A stretch of DNA of 41,272 nucleotides from Flavobacteriaceae bacterium (GTDB taxonomy: Bacteria; Bacteroidota; Bacteroidia; Flavobacteriales; Flavobacteriaceae), in the NCBI GenBank assembly GCA_017857815.1, contig JAFMCL010000023.1, positions 1 to 41,272 on the forward strand, in the 5' to 3' direction. The notes beneath the pieces are model-generated. The model did not search any database, had not been told where the DNA came from, and saw nothing but the letters and a program-made list of their open reading frames with translations. The position numbers were made by a program, and so were the translations under genes. Positions within the stretch are counted from its first letter, which is position 1, and every line of letters starts with the position of its first letter. Positions 18,699-28,587 of this stretch are shown in pieces.

Positions 18699-20450
18699 AT
18701 GAAAAATAAAATAACACTAATAGCACTTGCAACATCTACGATATTCTTTTTGAGCTGTACAGATCTTGAAGAAAAGAGGTTAGATGAAGCTCCGTTTGGA
18801 GAACAAGCGGAATTAATAAGTGGTGCTCTGGCACCAGCATATGGATATCTTTCTTGGACCTGGAGGCATACCAACTATTACGGTTTGCAATTAATCTCTG
18901 CTGATGAAGCAATACTTCCCTACAGAGGTGGAACTGACTGGTATGATGGAGGTAAGTTTATAGCCGCTCATAAGCACACAATAACACCTTCCAATGGTCT
19001 GGTAAATGACGGTTGGAATCATATTACCACCAACCTTTCGAGAACCATCTCTGCAATTGAAGTTTTGAAGCCACTGGCTGAAGAAGGAAATGTCGATGCA
19101 AGTGGAGCTTTAAATGAAATGATTGCATTAAGAGGTTATTTGAATCTTTTACTGCTAGATGGTTGGGGCTTAGCATTAAAAAAAGAATCTTCAGGTGAAC
19201 TATCTGAAATTTTAAGAAAACAAGATGCCATAGATTATATTGAAAATGATTTCACTTCTGTTGTCGATGTGATCAATACAAACAGAGCTCCCGGAAGGAT
19301 TACTCAAGCTGCTGTTTGGGGATTTCTTTCAAGATTACATTTGAACGCAGCAGTGTATAGAGATCCCTATGGAACACCAAGCTTCTCTTCAGAGGATATG
19401 ACTAAAGTTATCGGATACACAAACAGTATAATTAATTCCAATAAATTTTCGCTTTCTCCTGAATATTTTGAGTTGTTTAATGATGATAATAATAGCAATT
19501 CTGAATTGATATTTGCTTTAGATCAACGGGGTGTCCTGAAATTAGAACATTCTCGATGGGCCTATTGGTCATTGGCGGGTTCATGGTTTCCCAGACCAGA
19601 ATTTCCAAGTGCTGATGGGACTGACGGACCAGCCATTACCTCTGATTTTTATCAAACTTGGGTAGATGCTTATGGAAATGTAGATCCAGCAACTGATGCT
19701 AGATTTTATCAAAAAAACACTATAATTCCTGAGGCACAGTTGAATGATTTTAATGGTCGTGACAGGTTGATTGCAACTGAAACAGACGACAGCTTTTTCT
19801 GTGTTGATCCAGATGATTTCAATATAGACAGAGGAATCATTCGCGGCGTTATTTGGGGCCCTAGAAAGGGTGATGACGGTAAGTTTGAAACTTGTGATGG
19901 AGGGGTTAAAATAGGCCCTGTAAAACAAAGAAAAGGAAATGGTCCGGATCGAAATGTTGGTTATGTTGACCATGTTTTACAAGTGGATTATACGAATGAA
20001 GGTTCTTATCACAACACCGGGTATAGAGTTTCAAAATATCAATTTAGTAGAACCTCTCCGAACGGTAACGGTTTTAGTAGTGTTGACCTTGTCTTGATGC
20101 GTTTGGCTGAAATCTATCTCATGCGCGCTGAAGCCAAGCTGAGAAATGGAGACAGCGCAGGAGCTTTAGCGGATGTAAATACGTTAAGAGCTTCTAGGAC
20201 TGCACGGCCAGAACAAACTCCACCAGCATTGAGTGCTATCACGCTAGATGGAATGCTTAGAGAACGTGGTTTTGAACTTTATTGGGAAGGGTTTAGACGC
20301 ACGGACCAAATACGTTTTGGAAAATATGAAGATTCTTGGACGGACAAATCAGATACTGACGTAAGTCACAGACTTTTTCCAATCCCTCAAGGTGCAATTG
20401 ATGCAGCTTCTGGGATCGATGGATTCCTTGAGCAGAATCAAGGGTACTAA
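18699..20450 (+). CDS. susD: SusD/RagB-family surface lipoprotein
   Basis: A 583-aa protein that starts 15 bp after susC, so the two form an operon. The lipoprotein signal ends FFLSC (Cys20). The N-terminal TPR-like region (ELISGALAPAYGYLSWTWRH), a central ligand-binding region rich in aromatic residues, and the C-terminal RagB/SusD signature (DLVLMRLAEIYLMRAEAKLR, then LRERGFELYWEGFRRTDQIR) are all present. It binds the substrate at the cell surface and lids the SusC barrel. No GH or CBM module is fused to it. A strong terminator follows. Confidence 0.93.
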   Translation: MKNKITLIALATSTIFFLSCTDLEEKRLDEAPFGEQAELISGALAPAYGYLSWTWRHTNYYGLQLISADEAILPYRGGTDWYDGGKFIAAHKHTITPSNGLVNDGWNHITTNLSRTISAIEVLKPLAEEGNVDASGALNEMIALRGYLNLLLLDGWGLALKKESSGELSEILRKQDAIDYIENDFTSVVDVINTNRAPGRITQAAVWGFLSRLHLNAAVYRDPYGTPSFSSEDMTKVIGYTNSIINSNKFSLSPEYFELFNDDNNSNSELIFALDQRGVLKLEHSRWAYWSLAGSWFPRPEFPSADGTDGPAITSDFYQTWVDAYGNVDPATDARFYQKNTIIPEAQLNDFNGRDRLIATETDDSFFCVDPDDFNIDRGIIRGVIWGPRKGDDGKFETCDGGVKIGPVKQRKGNGPDRNVGYVDHVLQVDYTNEGSYHNTGYRVSKYQFSRTSPNGNGFSSVDLVLMRLAEIYLMRAEAKLRNGDSAGALADVNTLRASRTARPEQTPPALSAITLDGMLRERGFELYWEGFRRTDQIRFGKYEDSWTDKSDTDVSHRLFPIPQGAIDAASGIDGFLEQNQGY

Positions 20451-20469
20451 GAGACCCCATACTCTCAAC

Positions 20470-20508
20470 AACAAAAAAGCAGGTGTAATTCACCTGCTTT
20501 TTTGTTTT
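20470..20508. terminator. Strong, probably bidirectional terminator between susD and iolG
   Basis: AACAAAAAAGCAGGTG (20470-20485) is perfectly complementary to CACCTGCTTTTTTGTT (20491-20506), with a 5-nt loop. The stem is 16 bp and its outer half is A/T, so it gives a U-run in both directions. It sits between the converging ends of susCD and the inositol operon. A smaller 7-bp hairpin without a clear T-run is at 20532-20554. Confidence 0.85.
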
Positions 20509-20666
20509 AATAAACGATTAACTTTTTTTAATATTCTGGCTTTGCCTCAGAATAATAACCCCGCATACAAAGAGCAAGTCTAATTCAGAAATCACTCCAA
20601 ACTCAAATAAGTTTAAGAAAAAACATGAAGTTTAAAGCATAGAATTAGAAAAAATTCCCCTTGTAA

Positions 20667-21674
20667 TTATTGAATTTCTTCAATCCTAACAGGCCTTTCT
20701 TCTTTAATAGATTTTAGAGCAGCAAGACCTATTTTGAGAGATATTAATCCATCTTGACCGTTTACTGGAAGTGAATCCCCGTTAATAAGACAACCCAAAA
20801 AGTTCAATAATTCGTTTTTATAAGCCTCAGCATAACGTTCTAAGAAAAAATGTAGGGGAAGGGAAGCTTCGACTCCTGTGGCGGTGTAGAGCCTATGAGA
20901 ATCATGAAAATTATTGTTCGACTGAACCATTCCCTTAGAACCAAAAACTTCAATTCTTTGGTCATAGCCATATTTTGCTTCTCTGCTATTGTCAATTACG
21001 GCCATGCTTTGGTCTTCATAGGTCAGGATCACGATGGCGGTATCTATATCACCTGCTTCACCAATTTTTTCATCAACCAGCACTGCACCTTTGGCATAGA
21101 CTTCAATTACTTCTTTTCCGACAATATATCTTGCCATATCAAAATCGTGGATGCTCATGTCTAAAAACAAACCTCCTGATTTTTTGATATAACTGATGGG
21201 CGGAGCTCCTGGATCTCTGCTTGTGATTTTTACCAAATGGGGAACGCCAACTTCTCCACCTTCAACCAAATCACGAATTTTAACGAACTCTTTGTCAAAT
21301 CTTCTGTTGAAACCCAACATCAATTTCACCCCACTGGCCTTGACAATACTCAGCACTTCAACAACACGATTCAGATTAAGATCCAGCGGTTTTTCACAAA
21401 AAACATGAATTCCAGCCTTGGCGGCAATTTCTACATAGTTTGCGTGGCTATCGGTTGGTGTACAGATAACAACGGCATCTAGAGTTTTAGAATTTATCAT
21501 TGTCTCATAAGAAGGTGTAACCAACTCAATTCCTTTCTTACGGGCCATTTCTAGTTCTGTTGCTATGGGATCCGCAACGGCTACTACTTCTACTTCATCC
21601 ATCCGAAGTAAATTGTCTAGGTGAATCTTACCAATTCTTCCCAATCCTGCGATACCAAATTTAATTTTAGTCAT
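20667..21674 (-). CDS. iolG: Inositol 2-dehydrogenase (Gfo/Idh/MocA family)
   Basis: A 335-aa cytoplasmic enzyme oxidising myo-inositol to 2-keto-myo-inositol with NAD+. The Rossmann motif GIAGLGRIG (7-15) begins the protein. CEKPLD (K95) and GGLFLDMSIHDFD (D172, H176) supply the Lys/Asp/His catalytic set of IolG (K97/D172/H176 in the Bacillus enzyme, from memory). SRDPGAPPISYIKKSGG is the family's substrate-loop signature. It is the last gene of the eight-gene inositol operon, 11 bp after iolE. A related scyllo-inositol dehydrogenase is the main alternative, but the signature and the operon favour IolG. Confidence 0.9.
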   Translation of the reverse strand: MTKIKFGIAGLGRIGKIHLDNLLRMDEVEVVAVADPIATELEMARKKGIELVTPSYETMINSKTLDAVVICTPTDSHANYVEIAAKAGIHVFCEKPLDLNLNRVVEVLSIVKASGVKLMLGFNRRFDKEFVKIRDLVEGGEVGVPHLVKITSRDPGAPPISYIKKSGGLFLDMSIHDFDMARYIVGKEVIEVYAKGAVLVDEKIGEAGDIDTAIVILTYEDQSMAVIDNSREAKYGYDQRIEVFGSKGMVQSNNNFHDSHRLYTATGVEASLPLHFFLERYAEAYKNELLNFLGCLINGDSLPVNGQDGLISLKIGLAALKSIKEERPVRIEEIQ

Positions 21675-21685
21675 ACTTCAATATA

Positions 21686-22591
21686 TTATAAACCTAGTGT
21701 TTTAATGTAATTTCTGTTTTTAAGTGCACAATTTTTTGGATTCCCCATCCCTGGTAAAACATCTTGTTCTACGACGATCCAATCTTTATAATTTAGTTTT
21801 TCTAATAAGGAAACAATGGATTTAAAATCAACGATTCCTTCCCCTAATTCGCAAAAGACCCCTCTTTTTATTGCACCAAAATAATCTTCTCCTTCCTTTT
21901 GTGCGGCTTGCGCTGCCAAAGGATCATAATCCTTAAAATGGACATGCCATATCCTTTCTTTGTGTTTTTTAATCGCCATTATGGGATCACCACCACCAAA
22001 AGCATAGTGACCCATATCCAAGCACAACCCGAGCAAGTTTGGATCTGTTAGCTCCATCAACTGGTCAATCTCCTCAGGAGTTTCTATAAAACCAGCACAA
22101 TGATGATGAAAAACGGTTCTGAGTCCATATTGTTCTTTTACTGCTTTTGCAATTCTTTCGGCTCCGTTGGCAAAGACTTTCCATAGCTCTTCAGAAAGCA
22201 TCATGCTACTTTCTACCCTACCAGCGTTCAATGTCCTTTCATAATTCGAACCATTGTCATCGGCCAGAACGATGAAAGACTTCTTATAATTCGCATCATG
22301 CATCAGTTTAGCTGTTCTTAATGCATTCGCAATTCCCGCGTCATGCTTGTTTTTATCGGACAAATCAACAGGAACAAAAGCACCCACCAATTCCAATTTT
22401 CTTTTTTGTATTTCCTTTCTAAGACCGATTGGTTCTGAGGGCATAAAACCCCAATCGCCCAATTCGGTTCCGACATAACCAGTCGCTTCTATTTCATCTA
22501 ACACCTCTTGAAAACTTTTTTCCTCTGACTTTTCCGCTAAGTCAAACTCTAATACTCCCCAAGAACAAGGTGCATTTGCGATTTTTATCAT
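21686..22591 (-). CDS. iolE: Myo-inosose-2 dehydratase (IolE-like TIM barrel)
   Basis: A 301-aa xylose-isomerase-like TIM-barrel protein of the usual IolE length. The N-terminal NAPCSWGVLEF and YVGTELGDWGF are typical of IolE. LCLDMGHYAFGGGDP and WHVHFKDYDP carry Asp/His metal ligands, and ELGEGIVDFKSIV and IVVEQDVLPG close the barrel. The enzyme removes water from 2-keto-myo-inositol, giving the cyclic dione used by IolD. It sits 9 bp after mmsA and 11 bp before iolG. An IolH/IolI-type epimerase is possible, but without another IolE in the operon the dehydratase role is required. Confidence 0.87.
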   Translation of the reverse strand: MIKIANAPCSWGVLEFDLAEKSEEKSFQEVLDEIEATGYVGTELGDWGFMPSEPIGLRKEIQKRKLELVGAFVPVDLSDKNKHDAGIANALRTAKLMHDANYKKSFIVLADDNGSNYERTLNAGRVESSMMLSEELWKVFANGAERIAKAVKEQYGLRTVFHHHCAGFIETPEEIDQLMELTDPNLLGLCLDMGHYAFGGGDPIMAIKKHKERIWHVHFKDYDPLAAQAAQKEGEDYFGAIKRGVFCELGEGIVDFKSIVSLLEKLNYKDWIVVEQDVLPGMGNPKNCALKNRNYIKTLGL

Positions 22592-22600
22592 AATACTAGT

Positions 22601-24076
22601 TTAAAATTTTCTTGACCATATATTTGGCCATCTCTCTATTACAACTTTCGTTTGAGTAAAAAACTCAATGGCATGATTTCCTTGACCGTGTAAGTCTCCG
22701 AAAAAACTATCCTTCCAACCACTAAAAGGAAATTGAGCCATTGGAGCCGCTACACCAATATTGATTCCAATGTTTCCAGCATCAGCTTCATTTCTGAATT
22801 TTCTAGCCATTGCGCCATTTTGAGTAAATAAACAAGCCATGTTGCCATAATTTCCACTGTTGACAAACTGGAGGGCTTCCTCAATGTTTTTCATTGAAAT
22901 CAGACTCATGACAGGACCAAAAATCTCAGTTTGGATGAGTTCTTTTCCTAAAGGAACATTTTCTAGGATTGTTGGGTTTAAAAAGTTTCCTTTTTCATAG
23001 CCAGATACCTCAGTATCCCGACCGTCTAAAAGTACATTTGCGCCCTCATCAACTCCTTTTTGGATTAAGAATTCGATCCTTTTCTTACTTTCAGGCGTAA
23101 TTACGGGGCCCATATTGGTGTCGCTATCCCAGCCATATCCTGACTTTCTTGATTTAACAACTTCATACAGCGCATCTTTGATGTTTCTCTTTTGATCATT
23201 AACGGTAATGATCGTTGAAGCAGCAAGACAGCGTTGTCCTGCACATCCATAAACAGAATCTGCTATGATTTTAGAAGACATTTCCACATCGCAATCGGGT
23301 AAAACAATCACAGGGTTTTTTGCTCCCCCTTGCGCCTGAACCCTTTTGCCATTTGCGGTTCCTTTAGAATAAATATATCTAGCTACTGGCGTACTTCCTA
23401 CAAAACTTATTGCTTTTATTGAAGGATGCTCCAAGATGGCATCTACTGTTTCTTTTCCTCCATGAACCAAGCTAAGGAGTCCGTTTGGAAGATCCAATTC
23501 ATCAAAAAACTCAAAGAGTTTCATCATCGTTAAGGGTACCTTCTCAGAAGGTTTCACAATCATGGCATTTCCAGTTGCGATCGCATAAGGTAAAAACCAA
23601 AATACGATCATACTTGGAAAATTAAATGGTGTGATGCAGGCAGTAACACCAATGGGCTGACGAATCATCATTTCGTCAATTCCAAAAGCAATGTCCTCAA
23701 TCACATCTCCTTTAATCAACATGGGTGTTCCACAGGCAACCTCGATATTTTCGATGGCACGCTGTATTTCTCCGATCGACTCTCCTTTTGTTTTTCCAGA
23801 TTCATCGGTAATTATTTTGGCCAATTCCTCCAAATTATTTTCCATGATATTTTTCAGCTTGTAAAGCTGTTGTACTCTTTTCATTACAGGAACTTTCTTC
23901 CATTCTAGGTAAGCTCCTTGTGCGCTTGTTGTGGCATCTTGAAGATCTTTTTGAGTTGCGGGTCCATATGGAACAGTCGCTATAACCTCCTGTGTTGCAG
24001 GGTTGTGTACATCAACTGTTTCGTTTGATGAGCTCTCTGCCCATGCGCCATTGATGTAATTTTTTAAACGATTCAT
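22601..24076 (-). CDS. mmsA/iolA: CoA-acylating (methyl)malonate-semialdehyde dehydrogenase
   Basis: A 491-aa aldehyde dehydrogenase. ITPFNFPSMIVFWFLPYA with Asn152, GSTPVARYIY, and GCAGQRCLAAST with nucleophile Cys283 are visible. The position of the usual general-base Glu reads GGAKNP, as in the CoA-dependent MMSDH subgroup, which lacks that Glu. It converts malonate semialdehyde from the inositol pathway into acetyl-CoA and CO2 and may also act in valine breakdown. It lies between the symporter gene (18-bp gap) and iolE (9-bp gap), which fits the IolA role. Confidence 0.92.
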   Translation of the reverse strand: MNRLKNYINGAWAESSSNETVDVHNPATQEVIATVPYGPATQKDLQDATTSAQGAYLEWKKVPVMKRVQQLYKLKNIMENNLEELAKIITDESGKTKGESIGEIQRAIENIEVACGTPMLIKGDVIEDIAFGIDEMMIRQPIGVTACITPFNFPSMIVFWFLPYAIATGNAMIVKPSEKVPLTMMKLFEFFDELDLPNGLLSLVHGGKETVDAILEHPSIKAISFVGSTPVARYIYSKGTANGKRVQAQGGAKNPVIVLPDCDVEMSSKIIADSVYGCAGQRCLAASTIITVNDQKRNIKDALYEVVKSRKSGYGWDSDTNMGPVITPESKKRIEFLIQKGVDEGANVLLDGRDTEVSGYEKGNFLNPTILENVPLGKELIQTEIFGPVMSLISMKNIEEALQFVNSGNYGNMACLFTQNGAMARKFRNEADAGNIGINIGVAAPMAQFPFSGWKDSFFGDLHGQGNHAIEFFTQTKVVIERWPNIWSRKF

Positions 24077-24094
24077 TTGTTATTTAAGATTAAA

Positions 24095-25693
24095 TTAAGC
24101 ATTATTTCCCAATAATATATAGATTAGAACAGTGACCAAACTGAGCCCTAGCGCCATTGGTTTTGCATACTTCCATGAAGTAAGATCAACGGCTCCCACA
24201 TCGGATATTTCATATAGATTTTTTCTTGGGTAGAAGTAGGAGACCAAATACATTATCCCAACATTTAAAACAAATTCGATTCCCCATAAATGAACAAAAT
24301 GAATGCCATGGCTGTTGTAGCCCCAAGTCAGAAATATATAAAATGAAAGCCCAAAAATCAGCGCAGTTTTTGCGGCAATAGCAGATATTTTTTTCATAAA
24401 AAAACCAGCAAGCAACACCGAAGCAATTGGGATGAAAAAGACCCCGTTAAGCTCTTGTAGCAGTTGGTACAAGCCATCTGGAGTATTGGCCATTAAGGGG
24501 GCAGCTAGAATGGCAAAAACCGCTAAAATTGCAGAGGTTATTTTACCGATAGAAACCAGTTTTTTATCGCTTACATTTTTCACAATGTGTTTCTTATAAA
24601 CATCAACACTAAACAAGGTCGCTGCAGAATTTAATACGGAATTAAAAGTACTTAAAACAGCTCCCATAATGACTGCTGCAAAAAAACCGATTAACCAAAC
24701 TGGCAAAACTTTTTTGACCAATTCTGGATAAACCGAATCTTGTTGATCGTAAAAGGTATCACTAAAGTAATAATAGCATATCACTCCAGGTAAGACAATC
24801 ACCAATGGGATTAAGATTTTAAATAGACCTGTGATCAAAAGTCCTTTTTGAGCTTCCTTTAAATTCTTAGCCCCTAATGCCCTTTGGATAATTGTTTGAT
24901 TCATGCCCCAAAAATAAAGTTGGTTGATAATCAGACCCGTAAACAAAACTTCGAAGGGAAGTACTGAGTCACTAGCTCCTATAACATTAAATTTTTCGGG
25001 AGCATATTCGTAAACCTTAGTTAATCCATCGAGGATGTTGCTGTCGCCTATGGCATAAAGCGCCAAAACAGGAATTAAAAGTCCGCCCAATAACAATCCA
25101 ATTCCGTTAATTGTGTCTGAAAAAGCAACTGCCTTTAAGCCGCCAAAGACGGCATAAATTGATCCGAGGATTCCTATGAATAATATCGTGATCCACAAGC
25201 CCTGAGACTTCTCAACTCCCAATACGTCGGAGACGCCAAAAAGACTTTCAATGCCCAGCGCACCCGAATAGAGCACGATGGGTAGAAGGGTGATTATAAA
25301 TGAGGTGATCAAAACGATGGCCACAAAAGTCCTTAGCACTCCATCAAATCTTTTCTCAAGAAATTGAGGGATTGTGGTCAACCCCATTTTTAAGTATTTG
25401 GGAATAAAAAACAATGCCGCAATGGCCAAAGCCAATGAAGAAGTCACTTCCCAAGCTATAACAATAAACCCATTGACATAGGAGTTGCCATTCATTCCAA
25501 TCAAATGTTCGGAAGAAATATTGGTCAACAACATCGATCCTGCAATTACAATTCCAGATAAACTTCTTCCTCCCAAAAAATATCCATCAGAAGAATTTAG
25601 ATTGGTTTTCTTTAGACTGTACCAGGTGAAAAAAGCAACACCTCCTGTGAAGAGTATAAATGAAACGAGCGTAATAATAAGATCTGAATTCAT
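24095..25693 (-). CDS. Sodium/solute symporter (SSS family), probable inositol transporter
   Basis: A 532-aa multi-spanning inner-membrane protein with about 13-14 hydrophobic segments. SSS landmarks are SSDGYFLGGRSLSGIVIAGS, LLTNISSEHLIGMNG in the first helices (sodium-site region), GSIYAVFGGLKAVAFSDTI and AAVIMGAVLSTFNSVLNSAA. It resembles the glucose/inositol branch (SglT-like). Its position inside the inositol operon, 9 bp after iolD, strongly suggests sodium-coupled uptake of myo-inositol from the periplasm. It would be the only inner-membrane transporter of the locus. Specificity is inferred from position. Confidence 0.88.
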   Translation of the reverse strand: MNSDLIITLVSFILFTGGVAFFTWYSLKKTNLNSSDGYFLGGRSLSGIVIAGSMLLTNISSEHLIGMNGNSYVNGFIVIAWEVTSSLALAIAALFFIPKYLKMGLTTIPQFLEKRFDGVLRTFVAIVLITSFIITLLPIVLYSGALGIESLFGVSDVLGVEKSQGLWITILFIGILGSIYAVFGGLKAVAFSDTINGIGLLLGGLLIPVLALYAIGDSNILDGLTKVYEYAPEKFNVIGASDSVLPFEVLFTGLIINQLYFWGMNQTIIQRALGAKNLKEAQKGLLITGLFKILIPLVIVLPGVICYYYFSDTFYDQQDSVYPELVKKVLPVWLIGFFAAVIMGAVLSTFNSVLNSAATLFSVDVYKKHIVKNVSDKKLVSIGKITSAILAVFAILAAPLMANTPDGLYQLLQELNGVFFIPIASVLLAGFFMKKISAIAAKTALIFGLSFYIFLTWGYNSHGIHFVHLWGIEFVLNVGIMYLVSYFYPRKNLYEISDVGAVDLTSWKYAKPMALGLSLVTVLIYILLGNNA

Positions 25694-25702
25694 AATTAAA
25701 AA

Positions 25703-27562
25703 TTAGAGATAATACTTTTGTGATTTTTTATTTTCTATATATTTTTTATAGGATTCTGAAACATTTTCTTTCTCAGAGACTTCGGCAACAGGAACATCCC
25801 ACCAAGTAAATCCTGGAACTCCTTTTTTCCGATCCACATCGATATAGATCAGTGTTGTGTGATCAATTGATTTTGCAGCAACAAGTGCTTTGTTAAACTC
25901 CGAAATGTTTTTTGTTTTAATAACATGCGCTCCCATACTTTGCGCATTTAAAACAAAATCAGTAGGTAAGTAATCACCGTCAAGTTGATCAGTTGATTCA
26001 TTTCTGTATTTGTAATGCGTTCCAAAACCATCGCTTCCCACGGAATTTGATAGACTTCCAATACTTGAATAACCATTATTGTTTAATAAAATAATAGTGA
26101 TCTTTTGTTTTTCCTGAATCGAAGTCACAATTTCTTGCGCCATCATCAGGTAACTTCCATCTCCAATCATAACATATATTTCACTCTTTGGAAGTGCCAT
26201 TTTAGCTCCCAAACCTCCAGCAATTTCATACCCCATGCAAGAGTAGCCATACTCAAGATGAAATCCTTTTGGGCTTTGTGTTCGCCATAATTTATGTAAA
26301 TCACCAGGCAAACTCCCTGCAGCGCAAACCACCACATCTTCGGGCTTTGAAAACGAATTAACCGCCCCGATGACTTCCCCTTGGAATGCGGGGGTTTCAT
26401 TTTTCTCGGTATAAATTTTAGACACAAATTGATCCCAGCTCTTGTTAAACGAGATGATTTTATCTGAATAGTTTTCATCAACTTTAAAGGAAGTCAAACG
26501 CGCATCTATCACTTCTAAAATAGATTTAGCATCCCCTACCAAAGGGAGCGCACTGTGCTTAAAGGAATCAAATTCTGCGACATTAATATTAATGAATTTC
26601 ACATTTGGATTTTGGAAAGCAGATTTTGAAATGGTTGTAAAATCAGAATATCTTGTTCCAATACCAATCACCAAATCCGTATCATTTGCAATTTCGATGG
26701 CTCCAGGAGTACCCGTGACTCCAGCAGCACCTAAGTTTTGAGGCTCATCATAATTTAAAGATCCTTTGCCAGCAAATGTTTCTACGACAGGAATTCCGGT
26801 TCTATTGACAAACGATTTTAGCGTCTTTGTTGCCCCGCTGTAGATTGTGCCTCCCCCCGAAACAATTAATGGTTTTTTACTTTCATTAATCATCGCAATT
26901 GCTTTGGAAAGTAGGTTTTGATCGGGCATATTTCTGCTGATATTCCAAACACGTTTTTTAAACAATTGAACAGGAAAATCAAAAGACTCCGCCTGAACGT
27001 CTTGAGGGATACACAGGGTAACCGCACCTGTTTCAGCAGGGGAGGTTAGTACCCGCATTATTTCTGGCAAGGCTGTGATAAGTTGCTCTGGACGATTTAT
27101 TCTGTCCCAATATTTTGAAACGGGTTTAAAGCAATCATTGACAGAAATGTCCTGGGTTAAATTAGATTCCAATTGTTGCAGTACGGGAGCTACTTGTCTT
27201 GTTGCAAAAATATCTCCGGGAATTAAAAGTACTGGAATCCTATTGATAGTTGCAGCTGCTGCACCTGTTATCATGTTTGTAGCCCCAGGGCCGATCGAGG
27301 TCGTACAAACAAAAGTCTGCAAACGGTTTTTGACTTTGGCATAAGCAGCGGCGGTGTGCACCATCGCTTGTTCGTTTCTGGCGACGTAAAATGGAAAATC
27401 AGTATTTTGATGAAGGGCTTGACCAATACCCGCAACATTACCGTGTCCTAAAATTCCAAAACAGCCTGCAAAAAATTTCTGTTGATGACCGTCGCGTTCA
27501 ACATACTGATTTTTTAAAAACTCAATTGTTGCTTGCCCGACTGTTAATTTTTTTGTTTTCAT
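25703..27562 (-). CDS. iolD: 3D-(3,5/4)-trihydroxycyclohexane-1,2-dione hydrolase (ThDP-dependent)
   Basis: A 619-aa enzyme of the acetolactate-synthase-like ThDP family. The N-terminal PYR domain has ARNEQAMVHTAAAYAK with the ThDP-activating Glu64. The central domain has PLIVSGGGTIYSGA. The C-terminal PP domain has the ThDP/Mg motif from GDGSYLMMAQEI to LLNNNGYSSIG. The long N-terminal segment with FFAGCFGILGHGNVAGIGQA is typical of IolD rather than acetolactate synthase. It opens the ring of the cyclic dione to 5-deoxy-D-glucuronate. It follows iolC by 11 bp. Confidence 0.93.
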   Translation of the reverse strand: MKTKKLTVGQATIEFLKNQYVERDGHQQKFFAGCFGILGHGNVAGIGQALHQNTDFPFYVARNEQAMVHTAAAYAKVKNRLQTFVCTTSIGPGATNMITGAAAATINRIPVLLIPGDIFATRQVAPVLQQLESNLTQDISVNDCFKPVSKYWDRINRPEQLITALPEIMRVLTSPAETGAVTLCIPQDVQAESFDFPVQLFKKRVWNISRNMPDQNLLSKAIAMINESKKPLIVSGGGTIYSGATKTLKSFVNRTGIPVVETFAGKGSLNYDEPQNLGAAGVTGTPGAIEIANDTDLVIGIGTRYSDFTTISKSAFQNPNVKFININVAEFDSFKHSALPLVGDAKSILEVIDARLTSFKVDENYSDKIISFNKSWDQFVSKIYTEKNETPAFQGEVIGAVNSFSKPEDVVVCAAGSLPGDLHKLWRTQSPKGFHLEYGYSCMGYEIAGGLGAKMALPKSEIYVMIGDGSYLMMAQEIVTSIQEKQKITIILLNNNGYSSIGSLSNSVGSDGFGTHYKYRNESTDQLDGDYLPTDFVLNAQSMGAHVIKTKNISEFNKALVAAKSIDHTTLIYIDVDRKKGVPGFTWWDVPVAEVSEKENVSESYKKYIENKKSQKYYL

Positions 27563-27573
27563 TTTTAATAGAA

Positions 27574-28587
27574 TTAAAACCCACCATTTTTATTTATAAA
27601 CTCAAGGGATTGTTCTAGGGTGGGCATGAAATTTGCGCACCCTTTTTGTGTCACTACATGCGCACCACTGGCGTTACCCATTCTGCATGATTTATAAAGA
27701 TCCCAGTCATTGATTATACCATAGAGAAATCCACTTGCAAAAGCATCCCCAGCCCCTAAAACATTGAGAATTTTAACAGGAAATCCGGGCACTGATGTCA
27801 TTGACCCTTCATGACTGTGAATACTCGCGCCTTTTTCACCTCTTTTAACGATTAGCGTTTCTACACCAGTCGATAATATTTTTTTAATGGCCAAGTCAAT
27901 ATCTCCCTTAATTTCAGGGGCTGATATTTGTTGGTCCTTTATTTCAACTTGGGAGACATTTTCCATCGTAGCAGCTAGGATTTCCTCTTCCGTCCCAATT
28001 GCAATTTTAACCCGAGGTAAAATAGCCCTCATAGTTACTCCAAAAGCTCGATAGTCATGCCATTGATCTGCTCTAAAATCTAAATCTAAAACCACTTCAA
28101 CATTGTTTTTCAAGGCTATTTCAGTTGCATGAAAAGTTGCACTTCGGGTGGGTTCGACGTTCATAGCGGTACCATTAATTAGCAGCACTTTATAGTCTGA
28201 AATATTGGCGCGATCTACGTCGTCAATATCTACCTGACTGTCAGAAGCATTGTCTCTGTAATAAACGAGCGGAAACTTGTCAGGGGGTTCGATTCCAAGA
28301 ATAACAGCACTTGTTCTCGTTCCCTTTTTAGTTGGAACGTTGGTGATATTGACTCCCTCTTCGGTTAAAAAATTAATTAAAAACTCTCCAACCTTGTCTT
28401 CTCCAACTGCGGATAATAAACTGGCGTCGAGTCCCAATCTAGAACAGCCAACTGCGATATTTAGAGGGGAGCCTCCTACAAAAGCATCGAATCCTTCAAT
28501 TAGATGAAATGGTGCCCCAATATTTTGGGAATAAAGATCAATTGAAGACCTTCCAAAAGTGATTATATCGTGTTTATTATTCCTCAT
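27574..28587 (-). CDS. iolC: 5-dehydro-2-deoxygluconokinase (PfkB family)
   Basis: A 337-aa ribokinase-like sugar kinase. The PfkB N-terminal signature region (GGSPLNIAVGCSRLGLDASL) and the C-terminal NVLGAGDAFASGFLYG with catalytic Asp281 are present. DFRADQWHDYRAF is an IolC-characteristic stretch. It phosphorylates 2-deoxy-5-keto-D-gluconate to the 6-phosphate. The start codon overlaps the iolB stop by 4 bp, suggesting translational coupling. There is no fused DUF2090 aldolase-like domain as in some proteobacterial IolC proteins, consistent with a separate iolJ. Confidence 0.92.
   Translation of the reverse strand: MRNNKHDIITFGRSSIDLYSQNIGAPFHLIEGFDAFVGGSPLNIAVGCSRLGLDASLLSAVGEDKVGEFLINFLTEEGVNITNVPTKKGTRTSAVILGIEPPDKFPLVYYRDNASDSQVDIDDVDRANISDYKVLLINGTAMNVEPTRSATFHATEIALKNNVEVVLDLDFRADQWHDYRAFGVTMRAILPRVKIAIGTEEEILAATMENVSQVEIKDQQISAPEIKGDIDLAIKKILSTGVETLIVKRGEKGASIHSHEGSMTSVPGFPVKILNVLGAGDAFASGFLYGIINDWDLYKSCRMGNASGAHVVTQKGCANFMPTLEQSLEFINKNGGF

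Noticed and set aside
20532-20554. A 7-bp hairpin (TATTCTG/CAGAATA) downstream of susD.
   Set aside because: No T-run on either strand and a strong terminator is already present next to it.
26167-26481. A 104-codon frame overlapping iolD on the same strand, one of many long alternative frames in the operon.
   Set aside because: It lies wholly inside a well-conserved thiamine-diphosphate enzyme and has no family features.
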